NCBI GenBank assembly: GCA_013350335.1
Contig: CM023541.1
Location: forward strand, 35,022,739-35,086,738
DNA: 64,000 nucleotides
Reading direction: 5' to 3'
Origin: Chimonanthus salicifolius
Taxonomy: Eukaryota > Streptophyta > Magnoliopsida > Laurales > Calycanthaceae
Shown here piece by piece: positions 47,001 to 53,900 of the stretch; within the stretch, counting starts at the first letter, position 1; the number at the start of each line of letters is the position of its first letter. A model generated the notes under the pieces. The model worked only from the letters and a program-made list of their open reading frames with translations. It was not told where the DNA came from and did no database searches. The position numbers and the translations under genes are program-made.

Positions 47001-50000
47001 TATATCCTTATCTCCAAACAAAAATTTCCTCAGTAGTTGCTCTATTTTCTCCACCACCCCCATTGGCATTTCAAAAAGAGAAGTAATAAATTGGAAGATT
47101 CAGTAAAACCGACTTGATAAGAGTAACCCCACCTCCCAGAGACAAATATTTCCTACCCCAACAAGACAACCTCCTTTCTACTCTCTATGACTGGAGTAAA
47201 AAATGCTTTGCGTCTAGGATTCCATCCCACAGACAGACCTAGGTAGATAAATGGGATTTTCCCAATGCCACAACCTATGTCATCCGCAAACTCCTTAAGA
47301 CGATCTCCCTCCATCTCAATACCAATTAGAATACTCTTACCAAGATTAATTTTGAGACCTAACACCAACTCAAAACATCATAGAATCGCTTTATAACCCA
47401 AAACTTCCTTCCTATCTGGCTCGCAAAAGAAAATAGTATCATCAGCAAATTGTAAATGAGTAATGATTGGCCCACTCACCGACGTACTACGGCCTCTAAC
47501 AATCCCTAGAACACTTGCTTGCTCCACCAATTTGATTAAACCTTCTACTACAAGGGCAAAAAGAAAGGGAGACAAAGGATCTCCTTCTCTCAAGCCAATA
47601 TTAGCTTTAATAGGTGGAATAGGGGAACCATTGACCAAAATAGGATCTCATGTGTGTGTCCTACATCAAGTATCCTCAATACAAGCTTTCATCCATTTAC
47701 ACCAAACCCTGCCAAAACCCATCCTTTCGAAGAGGTAACCCACAAAAGGCAAATCCACAAAATCGTAAGCCTTCTCCATATCAATTTTGAACAAAAGACC
47801 AGGTTTCTTCTCTTTTTTCCGCATATGGACAAGTTCATTGGCAATTAAGACCCCATCTAAAATCTGACGGTCCTCCACAAAAGCCCCTTGTAATTCACTA
47901 ATAACCTCTGGAAGGGCCTTCTTCAACCTATCAACTAAAACTTTAGCCAAAAGTTTGTAAATACTACCAACCAGACTAATTAGACGATAATATGACCTAA
48001 CTCAGAAGGACCTTCCCTTTTAGGAACAAGAGCTGTGAAGGAATTCTTCAGACTTTTGTTCACCACTCCAGTCTGATGAAATTCCTTAAAAACCCGCAAA
48101 AAATCCAGCTCCACCATCTCCCAACATCATTGAAAGAAAGTAAAATTGAAACCATCTGAACTCGGAGCTTTATCACCTGCTAAACCATCTAACGCAGCCT
48201 TAATTTCCTCAATGGAAAACACCCTCTCTAACCAACCTGATCTCTCACCACCAATCCTCCTAAACTAACTCCCATCCAATGTTGGTCTTTTCACATTCCT
48301 TAGAATCATTGAGGCCAAAAAAAAAGCTCAATAAAAGGAGAACTAAAGCCACTCAAACTCTGGCCAAAAGCAAACTCATTCATAGGAGCTGGCAAATGCA
48401 ATACAGGAGGGATAATGGACAAAGCAAAACCCAAGGTGGGATTATTAAAGTGAGAGAGAGATGAGAGGTTAAGGAAAGATAGTACCCGCTCTGAGTCAAA
48501 GAAAGCCATAGCACGGACAGAAGAAGTAGATAGGAGATGATGATACTGCGCAATTGTGCTCCTTAAGGTCCCAATGTCGAAAAGATACCTCTAGTGAAAA
48601 CGAAACTGAGCTTCCTTAGAAACCACGCCAGATGGAAACCACAAATATGCAATACAAGCCACAGGCAAAGAAGTAATCTCTGAAAACCGTCCAACTGAAA
48701 AGGAGAATAGACTAGAGAAGCCTCCACCCAATGGCGAAAAGTCCAAATCACACGAGAGAAGACGTCTGTAAACCTTGATGTCAAAAGTAATAAGCCTCAA
48801 CACCTCCTTTGAATCACTCTATGTGTCATGAGCATGCAAGTCTGGGAACACAATCCTAACACCCTCCAAAAGAGAAACCTAGGGAACAAGTGCAGACATA
48901 AGACCACAAGATCTAGGTAGATAAAAGTCAGAAAAATAATGTAGGGGAGAAGGCACAAAGAGTAATCGATGCCAGAGTTAAAGGTGATCTAATAGTGTTA
49001 GAAGCCATCCTTGCATTCGCACAATGATGAAAGAACTTTGTATTTTTATCTCCCTCCCAAAGCCACAAAGGTCTAGATTTTTTACGCCATTCTACCTCTT
49101 CCAAATGTAAACAATTCCATAAAGTAGACTTCTGTTTCTTTTTTGTGACATTTCCTCTTCCTCTAGGTCCTTTTCCTCCACTAATCTGTTCCAACTTTCC
49201 AAATATTGCCCCGTCCCTCCAGCACAATATTGTCCGCTTTAGGCTCACACACAGACCCGCATGACTTTGCATTGGCGAGCCAACCCAAGATTTCTCCCAA
49301 AAGGCCTTGTGCTAGGAGGAGGAGGGATTCCAACTTATATCGCATAGAACAACTCTCCTCACAGGCGATGTGGGACAAGTAACGCCCAACCTAGCGATTT
49401 TTTCTCTCCCATCAACGCCTACACAAACAAGGGGTATTACAGAACCCCCAGCTGATTTCACCCAATCCCGTATCTAAGATTTAAGTAGAATCAATTTTCA
49501 AAGAGGACATAGCCTCCCCAACCATAAATGTCAAAATTATCCCACCACTCTTTTAGCAATTACCGAAACTTAGGATCTTCCAATCACACATTATTGAAAC
49601 GAAAAGGTTTCAGCCCCCAATCTATCTCCCTCTGTATCAAATAAAATCGGGAAGTGATCTGAAATGGGATTGAACAACTTTATCTAACTCGCATTAGGGA
49701 AGGAAGAAGACTGATGTAGGACACATGAAGGCACTAATCCTACGTAGACCCCACTTCTAAATTTTATTTTTATTAATTTCGATTTTTTTTGTTGATGTCC
49801 TAGTTTAGCATGCCTTACTTGGCCAAATTTTAGTTTCCTTGTTGGTTTAGATTAGGTTTCTAGTTTTAGTTTGATTAGATTTCTATTTTAATTAGATTGT
49901 TCTTTATATATAGCCGTATGAAAAGGGAAGAAGGACAACTCTCTCATTCAATTATTCAAGATTTGGAAATAAATGTTATCATTATCATTCTTTTATCTTC

Positions 50001-53000
50001 CGCCTTTGTTGTGGACTGCTCTATCAATATCTGCCTAAGCTGCAGATATCGCCACTCGCTGGCCCTGTTCCGGCCGGCATCGTCGCCGGAAGTCTGGGCT
50101 TTATCCCAGACAGAGACCCATCGCTACCTTCACCAAATCCTGAGCATAATCTCAGGTGTGCTTCCGCCATTGTAGCCATCGCCACAACCAAGTATTGGCG
50201 TCCTTGCCTAAACCTCCATCCATTGCTCTTCTCTATGTCCTGTTTCTCCATCTTAGTTTTCCGTCAACAACCAAAACCTTTCCATCTTCTTTTTCCTTCC
50301 TATCTATCTCCATTGCCTATCTACCCTCCATTCCTTTTCCTCTTGTATGTTGCAAGAGGCCCTTGTTTTCAAACCCTTCCTATTCCACCTCTCCTCTCAA
50401 GCAATACGATCGTACCCATCTTTATTTTTATTCTTTCTCTATTCCCATCTTTCAATACCTCCATTAATTCCACCCCATCTCTTTTCTCCATGCATGTCCA
50501 TTCTTGTCCCCTCACATTTCCTTATTCCATTAATACCCATTACTTCTTCTTTAATTATCAAGCCACCCTTTTCCCATTCTTCATTCATGCCCTCAACCTA
50601 CCCTTTATTTACCAATCCAACCTATTCTAAATCTTGACCTACAAACCTTTGACCACTTGACCAGATTTGACTGTTTGACCCGATATTTCTGCGGGTTTGA
50701 CCAAGCTCTTTAAACCTGCAATGCTTCCGCTACGTCAAGTGGTATTCAGAGCCATTCTCTGCATGACAGAGACAATCTGTTATCTCCATGACTGCCTATT
50801 GCGTCTACTCAAGCAAAGATGATGAGGAAGAATTCTACAAGTGGCATGCGAGTAGATACGCATATTGAGGGTACCGTAGGAAGTTGAATGTCTCACCCAA
50901 CCCACCCATAAAACCATTTACCCAATCCTACTCCTACTTCTCATCTAATCCGATCACATACCCATCTAACCGATTTACTGAACCCTATCACTCTCACTCG
51001 GTTCCTTTTTATTCCCAACCACCTGAGCCACACAATTATTTCCAACCCCGAACCGATCCAACAACTGCGTCTTGGACTCTGTGGCACCCCCAATATGATG
51101 ATCTGCATGTCACAAGACCTGAGTGCAACCAATTTCAATCTACCGACCTCATCTTGTCCCTAGATCTGATTATCTGCATCACGTCAACCCTATGGCATCC
51201 AACAACAATGGTGATCAATATGTCAGCAAATCTAAGTTCAAAGAATTTAGATCCGAGTTAAAAGAATTTATATCTAAATTGCGAGCTGACTTTCAAGATT
51301 TGTTGCAAGAGTTAACATCGGAATGTGTGATAGTTTCCTCAAAATGTGTGCCTGCTTCCTCGAGATGTGTGTCAACTCCTCTAGGATTACCATAGGAGTT
51401 CATGCCTGCTCCTCCAGAAGTCGTGACCCCACAGACGGTGCCCATGTTGGAGAAAGAGCGAGTTGTGTTGCCGGTGCCACAGTCGATGCAACCGACGAGT
51501 GTCGATCCACCACCACCACCAATACCAACACCTCCACCGACTCCACCAGCGCCACAGCCAATTATCCAACCCTGTCCTAATACCCAAACCCGATTGTGAT
51601 ACGGATACCGAGAATTCAGCTATGGTTATTCGTATATTATATTCTCCACCTCATGACCTATCTTTGGTGCCTCATTCCATAGACCCTCAGGAGCATGTCA
51701 TCTTTCCCGTGTAGTTTGAAGACCCCCACTTGTACGGACTGATTCAGCCTCACTTGCTCCCGTGTGCATTTACGACTTTCTTAGTCCCAAAGACAGATAG
51801 CTCTCATCGTCCGTGCATTGCAAGTTGCGCCTTTTCATGCTTCACCATTCGACTCTTCAGCATTGGTCTCCACCTCTATTTGGTACCTTGCGACAGTGCC
51901 GATTTCAACTCAAGGACGAGTTTTTTTAAAGACCGGAGGACTAATGTAGGACACACGAAGGCACTAATCCTATGTGGACCCTACTTCTAAATTTTATTTT
52001 TATTAATTTCGTTTTTTTGTTGATGTCCTAGTTTAGCATGCCTTACTTGGCCAAATTTTAGTTTCCTAGTTGGTTTAGATTAGGTTTCTAGTTTAGTTTG
52101 AGTAGATTTGTATTTTAATTAGATTGTTCTTTATATATAACCGTATGTAAAGGGAAGATTTGGACAACTCTCCAAATTCAGCCAGGTGAGCATTGTCAAT
52201 CGTGTCTATCTCTTCTTTACTAGTAATGCTATATACAATAATGAATACAAAGAGATTTAGAGATCATGAAATACAGGGTACTGAAATAACAAAATAAAGA
52301 GTTCATAAATGAAGAATTGACTGGACATATAAAAATAATAAACAAATATTACCAATAAAGAGAACGTTTAATTTACCTTTTCAACATCATACCCACAATC
52401 ACCTGTAGATTGACAAATGTATTAGATCAATTAACTGCATAAACTTTTTCTTTGAGCGGTAATTAACTACATAAACTATGAACAAAATGTTTTATGGTTG
52501 GACATGAAAAATAAGTGGGAAAAAAAAAAGGGAAATAAGAAATACCATAATACTAAGTATATAATATGAAGACATATCTACTAAAGTGTAACTGCTGGGT
52601 TGATCAAATTATAGGAACGAAAGATAATTGAAGCACAAGCAGATTCAAATGGTTGAACGGCAAGATATACAATGATAACTATAAATTTTCTTTGTCATGG
52701 TTTAAGTTTCAGCCAAAATGCAGAAATCAATCAAATTTGTAATTCTGGCCAGTTTAAATTAAGAGAGAAAACATAAGGTGTGAAGGGTGTCAACCAAAAA
52801 CTTCCTGAATAACATTCATGTCAAGCTGAAAGCCATCTCCGAGCATTGAAAACAAAAACTCCTCAACTTCCTTGTTGTTTATAGGCCCCTTCCTCAATCC
52901 AGAACCTGACGCCATCTTATCCCTCTGATGCTCATCGTTGAATGGTCCCTCTAACTCCAATTTCAATGGTTTGGTTGTTTGGCATGAATCATTTGTAGAC

Positions 53001-53302
53001 AGAATGGACCTAGCATATCCTCTACCCATAACACTTGAAACAGTGCCTACTGAATAAGATAACTTTCTTGGCTTCGACCCTTTAGAATTCTTTTTCAAAT
53101 GAGTTGATTTTTCAGTGGCCTGAATTGCATCATGTGCTTGCAAACCATGGAGAATTTCAACAGCCACATCTGCATTATGCCCAGCCTTGTCATAAGCAGA
53201 TTCTATCTCCTGAAGTGAAAAAACTGACCCAAAGGCACTGATCAATCCCTCCAAGATCACCCGCTCATCACATTCTGAACTGCATGAACTGAAAGCATCC
53301 AT
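21703..53302 (-). CDS. SMR/DUF1771-type protein gene, N-terminal seven coding exons
   Basis: Exons, 5' to 3': 52795-53302, 52377-52402, 35334-35411, 30994-31025, 29278-29528, 21982-22055 and 21703-21759. All introns have GT donors and AG acceptors and all junction phases agree, giving 342 residues. Residues about 13-50 form a UBA/CUE-like helical region ([20 protein letters not shown]). The middle is a linker with [18 protein letters not shown]. The end, [17 protein letters not shown] to LLEE, is the start of a DUF1771 region. Plant proteins with this order, such as Arabidopsis At5g58720 (recalled), continue into a SMR domain, which acts on nucleic acids in other SMR proteins. That part is not in the window. 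The ATG has A at -3 and G at +4. Introns of 17.0, 4.3, 1.5 and 7.2 kb are filled with mobile elements. The role in this plant is unknown. Confidence 0.85.
21982..22055 (-). CDS. SMR-type gene, coding exon 6
   Basis: It encodes (V)[18 protein letters not shown] plus KAYFRE, the DUF1771 start. The acceptor is GTGCAG and the donor GTAAGT. It enters in phase 1 and leaves in phase 0, matching both neighbours. The intron to the next exon is only 222 bp. Confidence 0.9.
22056..22489 (-). other. Intron 6 start and eroded LINE 3' region
   Basis: It has a (GA)n run at about 22066-22083, then a stretch with no clear coding content that probably includes the eroded 3' end of the RTE-type LINE to its right. 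Confidence 0.35.
22490..23655 (-). pseudogene. RTE-type LINE reverse transcriptase remnant
   Basis: Minus-strand frames show [62 protein letters not shown] and [17 protein letters not shown]. These are consecutive blocks of a plant RTE-clade LINE reverse transcriptase. Numerous stops and frameshifts follow, and the FADD active site is no longer clean. The C-terminal part toward 22500 is badly decayed. Confidence 0.8.
23656..24111 (+). pseudogene. RTE-type LINE C-terminal fragment, opposite strand
   Basis: The plus frame reads [46 protein letters not shown], then LRWF near 24070. This is the post-reverse-transcriptase region of the same LINE class, oriented against its neighbour at 22490-23655. 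It has stops after CLKG and at later points. Confidence 0.8.
24112..25697 (-). mobile_element. Solo LTR inside LINE debris
   Basis: On the minus strand it runs from TGTTCCC to CTGCATCA, with CTAC on both sides (24108-24111 and 25698-25701) as a 4-bp target duplication. A TATA box (CTATAAATATG) lies near 25170-25190. A minus-strand frame of 143 codons at 24424-24855 has no recognisable domain and is probably not a gene. No internal retroelement genes are present. Confidence 0.65.
25698..25995 (-). pseudogene. RTE-type LINE linker fragment
   Basis: The minus frames contain [19 protein letters not shown] and [15 protein letters not shown]. These match the region between endonuclease and reverse transcriptase in plant RTE LINEs. 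It may be the 5' part of the same copy as 22490-23655, separated by later insertions. Confidence 0.75.
26070..26505 (-). pseudogene. L1-type LINE 3' end (RNase H tail)
   Basis: A T-rich run at about 26075-26096 is the poly(A) tail of a minus-strand copy. Upstream in element orientation, the frame reads [20 protein letters not shown], the end of the RNase H domain of plant L1 LINEs. It is 5'-truncated near 26505. Confidence 0.75.
26520..26740 (-). pseudogene. Copia fragment between reverse transcriptase and RNase H
   Basis: The frame [20 protein letters not shown] followed by [10 protein letters not shown] matches the conserved 'YRQLVGSLIYLT..RPDI' block of Copia pol. No LTR was seen next to it. 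Confidence 0.65.
26741..27539. other. Intronic stretch, nothing recognised
   Basis: It is mixed AT-rich and CT-rich sequence without ORFs, LTR ends or terminal repeats that I can support. Confidence 0.35.
27540..28042 (-). mobile_element. TRIM-A copy 1
   Basis: The left LTR at 27540-27761 (222 bp, TGTAATACCCC to CGTTACA in element orientation), a purine tract at 27762-27772, a tRNA-iMet primer site at 27846-27857 (TGGTATCAGAGC) and a truncated right LTR at 27860-28042 form a complete TRIM layout with only about 98 bp of interior and no genes. Each LTR carries the words GTCCCACATTGCTAG and TATACCAG near the middle. Confidence 0.85.
28090..28740 (-). pseudogene. Copia reverse transcriptase fragment
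   Basis: [40 protein letters not shown] and [13 protein letters not shown] are read on the minus strand across frameshifts. The active site YVDD is intact. No LTRs belong to it. Confidence 0.8.
28741..29277 (-). other. Intron 5 interior beside exon 5, nothing recognised
   Basis: It is AT-rich and contains the donor side of the intron following coding exon 5 (29278-29528). No repeat ends or ORFs of note. Confidence 0.4.
29278..29528 (-). CDS. SMR-type gene, coding exon 5
   Basis: It is the largest internal exon (251 bp), in phase 2 and out phase 1. It encodes [38 protein letters not shown] and a basic stretch [14 protein letters not shown], ending [10 protein letters not shown]. The acceptor ends ACACAG and the donor is GTATGC. 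The EVLEALF-x-VPERFEE pattern is characteristic of this plant family. Confidence 0.9.
29618..29667 (+). repeat. Inverted fragment of the Copia-3 LTR start
   Basis: It matches the reverse complement of 30878-30929 (GTGGGACCC, AGGATAGTTGC, ATACATGATAGTTGA). It points opposite to the expected 3' LTR, abutting the pol remnant directly. Confidence 0.7.
29668..30420 (-). pseudogene. Copia-3 reverse transcriptase
   Basis: [54 protein letters not shown] and [14 protein letters not shown] are read across one break near 30150-30200. The YVDD site is intact. The 136-codon frame at 29737-30147 continues into [14 protein letters not shown], and YALDLL-like residues follow to about 29668. It is close in sequence to Copia-1 pol. 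Confidence 0.88.
30600..30613 (-). promoter_or_regulatory. Primer-binding site of Copia-3
   Basis: The minus strand reads TATGGTATCAACC, an iMet-type site with changes at its 3' side. It is only about 190 bp from the reverse transcriptase, so gag, protease and integrase are deleted. Confidence 0.55.
30614..30929 (-). repeat. 5' LTR of Copia-3
   Basis: In element orientation it starts TGTTATGGGACCC and runs to the primer site. A TATTTATTC TATA-like word lies near 30708. No matching 3' LTR in the normal orientation is present. Confidence 0.65.
30994..31025 (-). CDS. SMR-type gene, coding micro-exon 4
   Basis: It is 32 bp, encoding [10 protein letters not shown] plus two bases of a Ser codon completed by the next exon. 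The acceptor ends TTCCAG and the donor is the weaker GTACTT. The phase is needed to avoid a stop at the start of exon 5, which is strong support for the exon. Confidence 0.82.
31182..33045 (+). repeat. Long LTR (Del/Tekay-like), 3'-truncated, with palindromic repeats
   Basis: It starts TGACACACCCC and shares blocks in order with the complete solo LTR at 36603-39992: GATCAAGTAGG-TTTCCTGC/ACCT, a conserved ATGCATTTGCATGGGA-like word, and a final ACCGAG. It stops near 33045, before the last kilobase of the family LTR. An array of TTCGGAAC/GTTCCGA words lies at 32060-32530. A TRIM or gene was not found within it. Confidence 0.65.
32060..32530. repeat. Array of TCGGAAC..CCGA palindromes
   Basis: Words such as CTTCGGAACCTCCGAG, TCTCGGAAGTACCGAG and ACTTCGGACGATCCGAAGG recur about eight times with spacers of 30-70 bp. 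Each can fold into a short hairpin. The same core is used at 59690-60030. Confidence 0.7.
33046..33394. other. Intron 3 stretch, nothing recognised
   Basis: It lies between the truncated long LTR and an L1 fragment and contains a poly(A) run at 33300-33310. No ORF or repeat ends. Confidence 0.35.
33395..34745 (-). pseudogene. L1-type LINE 3' fragment (zinc-binding and RNase H)
   Basis: The minus frames contain [20 protein letters not shown] and [18 protein letters not shown] (the zf-RVT zinc-binding region after the reverse transcriptase). Toward the left, an RNase H remnant follows, with [10 protein letters not shown] and a [12 protein letters not shown] block. It is 5'-truncated. It is of the same family as 44459-49711 and 26070-26505. 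Confidence 0.75.
34746..35333. repeat. Intron 3 end with (AG)n microsatellite
   Basis: 34983-35019 is a near-perfect (AG)n run of about 18 units. T-rich and A-rich runs flank it. Nothing coding until exon 3 at 35334. Confidence 0.7.
35334..35411 (-). CDS. SMR-type gene, coding exon 3
   Basis: It is 78 bp, exactly 26 codons, beginning [16 protein letters not shown] and ending DDATRN. The acceptor ends GTGTAG and the donor is GTAAGT. The 'SM..LLDLS' pattern following a GYDVEK end is family-typical. Confidence 0.9.
35412..35940 (-). other. Intron 2 near end, nothing recognised
   Basis: It is AT-rich and unremarkable, with no ORF or repeat ends, up to the start of TRIM-B at 35941. Confidence 0.4.
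36603..39992 (+). mobile_element. 3.39-kb solo LTR (Del/Tekay-like) with a hairpin array
   Basis: It runs from TGTAAGAACCC to GAGGCGTTACA and is flanked by a perfect TTATT duplication (36598-36602 and 39993-39997). With the LTR and one TTATT removed, the TRIM-B LTR is contiguous (CCCTTATTGGACTC). There is no internal gene or primer site inside it, so it is a solo LTR left by recombination. The length and layout fit long LTRs of Del/Tekay chromoviruses (inference). A K/R- and E-rich plus frame at 37034-37465 is purine-tract noise. Confidence 0.85.
36750..38487. repeat. Array of about 18 imperfect palindromes
   Basis: The consensus arms are GATACATCGAC and GTCGATGTATC with a 3-6 base loop. Clear units start near 36753, 36822, 36893, 36943, 37593, 37685, 37769, 37852, 37933, 38014, 38128, 38190, 38235, 38301, 38339, 38411 and 38456. 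Between 37685 and 38014 the period is 81-84 bp and the spacers are recognisably related. Arm differences are mainly transitions. Confidence 0.85.
40033..40330. other. Intron 2 stretch, weak RNase H-like debris
   Basis: There is no clear ORF. It may be the upstream part of the fragment at 40812-40985, into which TRIM-A was inserted. Confidence 0.3.
40331..40811 (+). mobile_element. TRIM-A copy 2
   Basis: LTR1 is 40331-40521 (TGTAATACCCCGCCCC to GGGTCATTATA), the primer site TGGTATCAGA is at 40524-40533, and LTR2 is 40621-40811. The flanks CAACA and CAGCA differ by one base and are probably the target duplication. It is the same family as 27540-28042 in the opposite orientation. Confidence 0.82.
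40812..40985 (+). pseudogene. Retroelement RNase H-like fragment
   Basis: The plus frame reads [20 protein letters not shown] followed by [12 protein letters not shown], resembling the end of an RNase H domain (HVxRxxNxxADxLAKxGS). The element class is not clear. A 3'-UTR-like stretch follows to about 41200. Confidence 0.45.
40986..41446. other. Intron 2 stretch left of a TIR element
   Basis: It has no supported gene. A minus-strand frame at 40980-41204 has no recognisable domain and overlaps the retroelement debris. The right end may be part of the Copia-2 LTR. Confidence 0.35.
41447..42438. mobile_element. Putative non-autonomous TIR transposon, 992 bp
   Basis: The ends GCTGCGTACCCTTGTTTGG and (reverse complement of the right end) GCTGTGTTTGGATGAGG are imperfect inverted repeats. 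CTACG occurs on both sides (41442-41446 and 42439-42443). The interior is AT-rich with no transposase. The superfamily is uncertain because a 5-bp duplication fits no common plant class well. Confidence 0.5.
42439..42554 (+). repeat. Copia-2 LTR end and primer-binding site
   Basis: The right part of an LTR ends at TTTTAACA followed by the primer site TGGTATCAG starting at 42555. The left part was displaced by the TIR element. Confidence 0.6.
43366..44320 (+). pseudogene. Copia-2 gag, broken
   Basis: It starts at ATG 43366 ([16 protein letters not shown]), with [20 protein letters not shown] and [11 protein letters not shown] aligned to Copia-1 gag. It has stops from 43582 on and frameshifts. 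A degenerate zinc knuckle ([19 protein letters not shown]) near 44235-44285 has lost its second Cys. It is interrupted by a 59-bp tandem duplication and a G-run at 44040-44190. It is the same family as the element at 1-4600. Confidence 0.82.
44040..44190. repeat. 59-bp tandem duplication and G-tract in Copia-2
   Basis: 44040-44098 is repeated without visible change at 44104-44162, separated by ACCCC. A run of 11 G and further G-rich sequence follows at 44164-44190. Confidence 0.85.
44459..44475 (-). other. Poly(A) tail of the L1 LINE
   Basis: A run of 17 T on the plus strand marks the 3' end of the minus-strand L1 copy that occupies the next 5 kb. Confidence 0.75.
44780..45125 (-). pseudogene. 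L1 LINE RNase H domain
   Basis: [40 protein letters not shown] and [12 protein letters not shown] give the RNase H fold with D, E and D residues. It lies near the 3' end of ORF2, as in plant L1 LINEs that carry this domain. The reading continues across the solo-LTR junction as [14 protein letters not shown]. Confidence 0.85.
45144..46006 (-). mobile_element. 863-bp solo LTR inside the L1
   Basis: It is flanked by TTAAA on both sides (45139-45143 and 46007-46011). In element orientation it starts TGTAGGATACGCGG and has a TATA box (TATAAATAG) near 45789-45803. The last bases read CACAGAG instead of ending at CA. With it removed, the L1 frame reads on without a break. Confidence 0.75.
46007..46390 (-). 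pseudogene. L1 LINE zinc-binding (zf-RVT) region
   Basis: The open frame has [27 protein letters not shown] and the metal-binding pattern [20 protein letters not shown], then [10 protein letters not shown]. This is the plant zf-RVT domain found after the LINE reverse transcriptase. Confidence 0.85.
46608..48210 (-). pseudogene. L1 LINE reverse transcriptase
   Basis: Blocks are [50 protein letters not shown] and the active site [11 protein letters not shown], then [15 protein letters not shown] and [20 protein letters not shown]. The FADD motif is intact. Frame changes are needed near 47950, 47650, 47370 and 47140, so it is dead. Confidence 0.9.
48211..49206 (-). pseudogene. L1 LINE linker region, partly unrelated
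   Basis: 48928-49190 contains the linker block [20 protein letters not shown] typical of L1 ORF2. The stretch 48270-48920 does not align with what I know of the family and may be a separate insertion. Confidence 0.55.
49207..49441 (-). mobile_element. TRIM-A solo LTR (copy 3)
   Basis: It aligns with the TRIM-A LTRs: AGCACAATATTGTCCGCTTT, CAAAAGGCCTTGTGCTAGG and a final GGGGTATTACA. No target duplication is visible. Confidence 0.72.
49712..52172 (+). mobile_element. Short non-autonomous LTR element
   Basis: The left LTR is 49712-50737 (TGATGTAGGACAC to CGTCA) and the right LTR, only its first 231 bp, is 51942-52172. The primer site is TGGTATTCAGAGCC at 50740-50753 (an extra T), and the purine tract AAAGACCGGAGGAC is at 51928-51941. 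A TATA box (TATATATAG) lies near 49905. The interior has only a short gag-like frame from 51192 and a proline-rich stretch. It has no pol. Confidence 0.82.
51192..51599 (+). pseudogene. Gag-like fragment, proline-rich C-terminal
   Basis: The frame from ATG 51192 gives [20 protein letters not shown] with a helical, possibly coiled-coil stretch to about residue 45, and stops near 51395. A second frame at 51402-51599 is proline-rich. I do not recognise a known gag domain. It may be a short gag or a degraded one. Confidence 0.35.
52173..52376 (-). other. Intron 2 near exon 2, nothing recognised
   Basis: It is AT-rich and contains the donor GTAAAT of coding exon 2 at 52371-52376. It appears to be old host intron. 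Confidence 0.4.
52377..52402 (-). CDS. SMR-type gene, coding micro-exon 2
   Basis: It is 26 bp, completing a Gly codon and encoding DCGYDVEK. The acceptor ends CTACAG and the donor is GTAAAT. The '(GH)CGYDVxK' block is family-typical. The exon sits between a 392-bp and a 17-kb intron. Confidence 0.88.
52795..53302 (-). CDS. SMR-type gene, coding exon 1 (start)
   Basis: It starts at ATG 53302-53300 ([20 protein letters not shown]). An acceptor TTTTTTGTAG lies eight bases upstream, so this is the second transcribed exon and the first coding one. Residues 13-50 are UBA/CUE-like. A basic linker ([11 protein letters not shown]) follows, then [20 protein letters not shown]. It ends VIQEVF before the donor GTTGAC. 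It is 169 codons plus one base. Confidence 0.88.
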
Positions 53303-53310
53303 TTGTAGTA

Positions 53311-53900
53311 CTACAAAAAACACCCTGAAAAAAAAATATCATCAAAACCTTCATTGATGAAGCAACTAAAGAATAATCTAAGCAGAAATTTGTTTAAGCA
53401 TGCATTCATCCTCATAAGTTAACTATTAGCCCATCTAGAAACACTAGCGAGTTAATACCCTACTAAATTGTACATTCATCACCAACTTACAGAAGGTGAC
53501 TTTTTTAAAGAGTTAAAACAACATCATTTTAAGAAGAATCATCATCATCATAGCCATCTCCCATCTATCTAAGGTCGCCCCTCTGAGTTCTAAATCCCCA
53601 CACCACCCAATCAAACAACATTTTACGAAAAATGTTATCATGGTATAAACATAAGTACCAGATAAGCATATTTCATGTTGATGTTGAGAGAGAGAGAGAG
53701 ATGTGGATCAAAATTTTCACATCGTAGAAGACAAAATTCTAAACCACAATTGGTAAGTGCTCATTGTACCCATCCTAGAGGTTGTAGTTTCGAGTCATTC
53801 CACCATCTCAAAAAACAAAACAAAAAAAACGTGTCCTAGGAAGACATGAACAAATTTTGAACTTGGCACCATTTCTCAAAAATAGCATTTCTCTTTTACC
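53311..53900 (-). other. 5'-UTR intron, plain part
   Basis: It has the acceptor of coding exon 1 at its lower end and a short (GA)n at about 53685-53701. Otherwise unremarkable. Confidence 0.4.

Larger units (their letters stand above)
44459..49711 (-). mobile_element. L1-type LINE, 5'-truncated, with nested insertions
   Basis: From right to left: endonuclease end ([17 protein letters not shown], 49520-49710), linker ([20 protein letters not shown], about 49050), reverse transcriptase (47150-48210), zinc-binding domain (46007-46390), RNase H (44780-45125) and poly(A) tail (44459-44475). A solo LTR (45144-46006) and a TRIM-A LTR (49207-49441) are inside it. The 5' end is removed by the LTR element at 49712. 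Stops and frameshifts throughout make it non-functional. Confidence 0.88.

Noticed and set aside
53303..53323. Upstream ATG giving MFFVVLQ before MDAF in the SMR-type gene
   Set aside because: These bases include the intron acceptor TTTTTTGTAG, so they are intronic. The start at 53302 is used instead.
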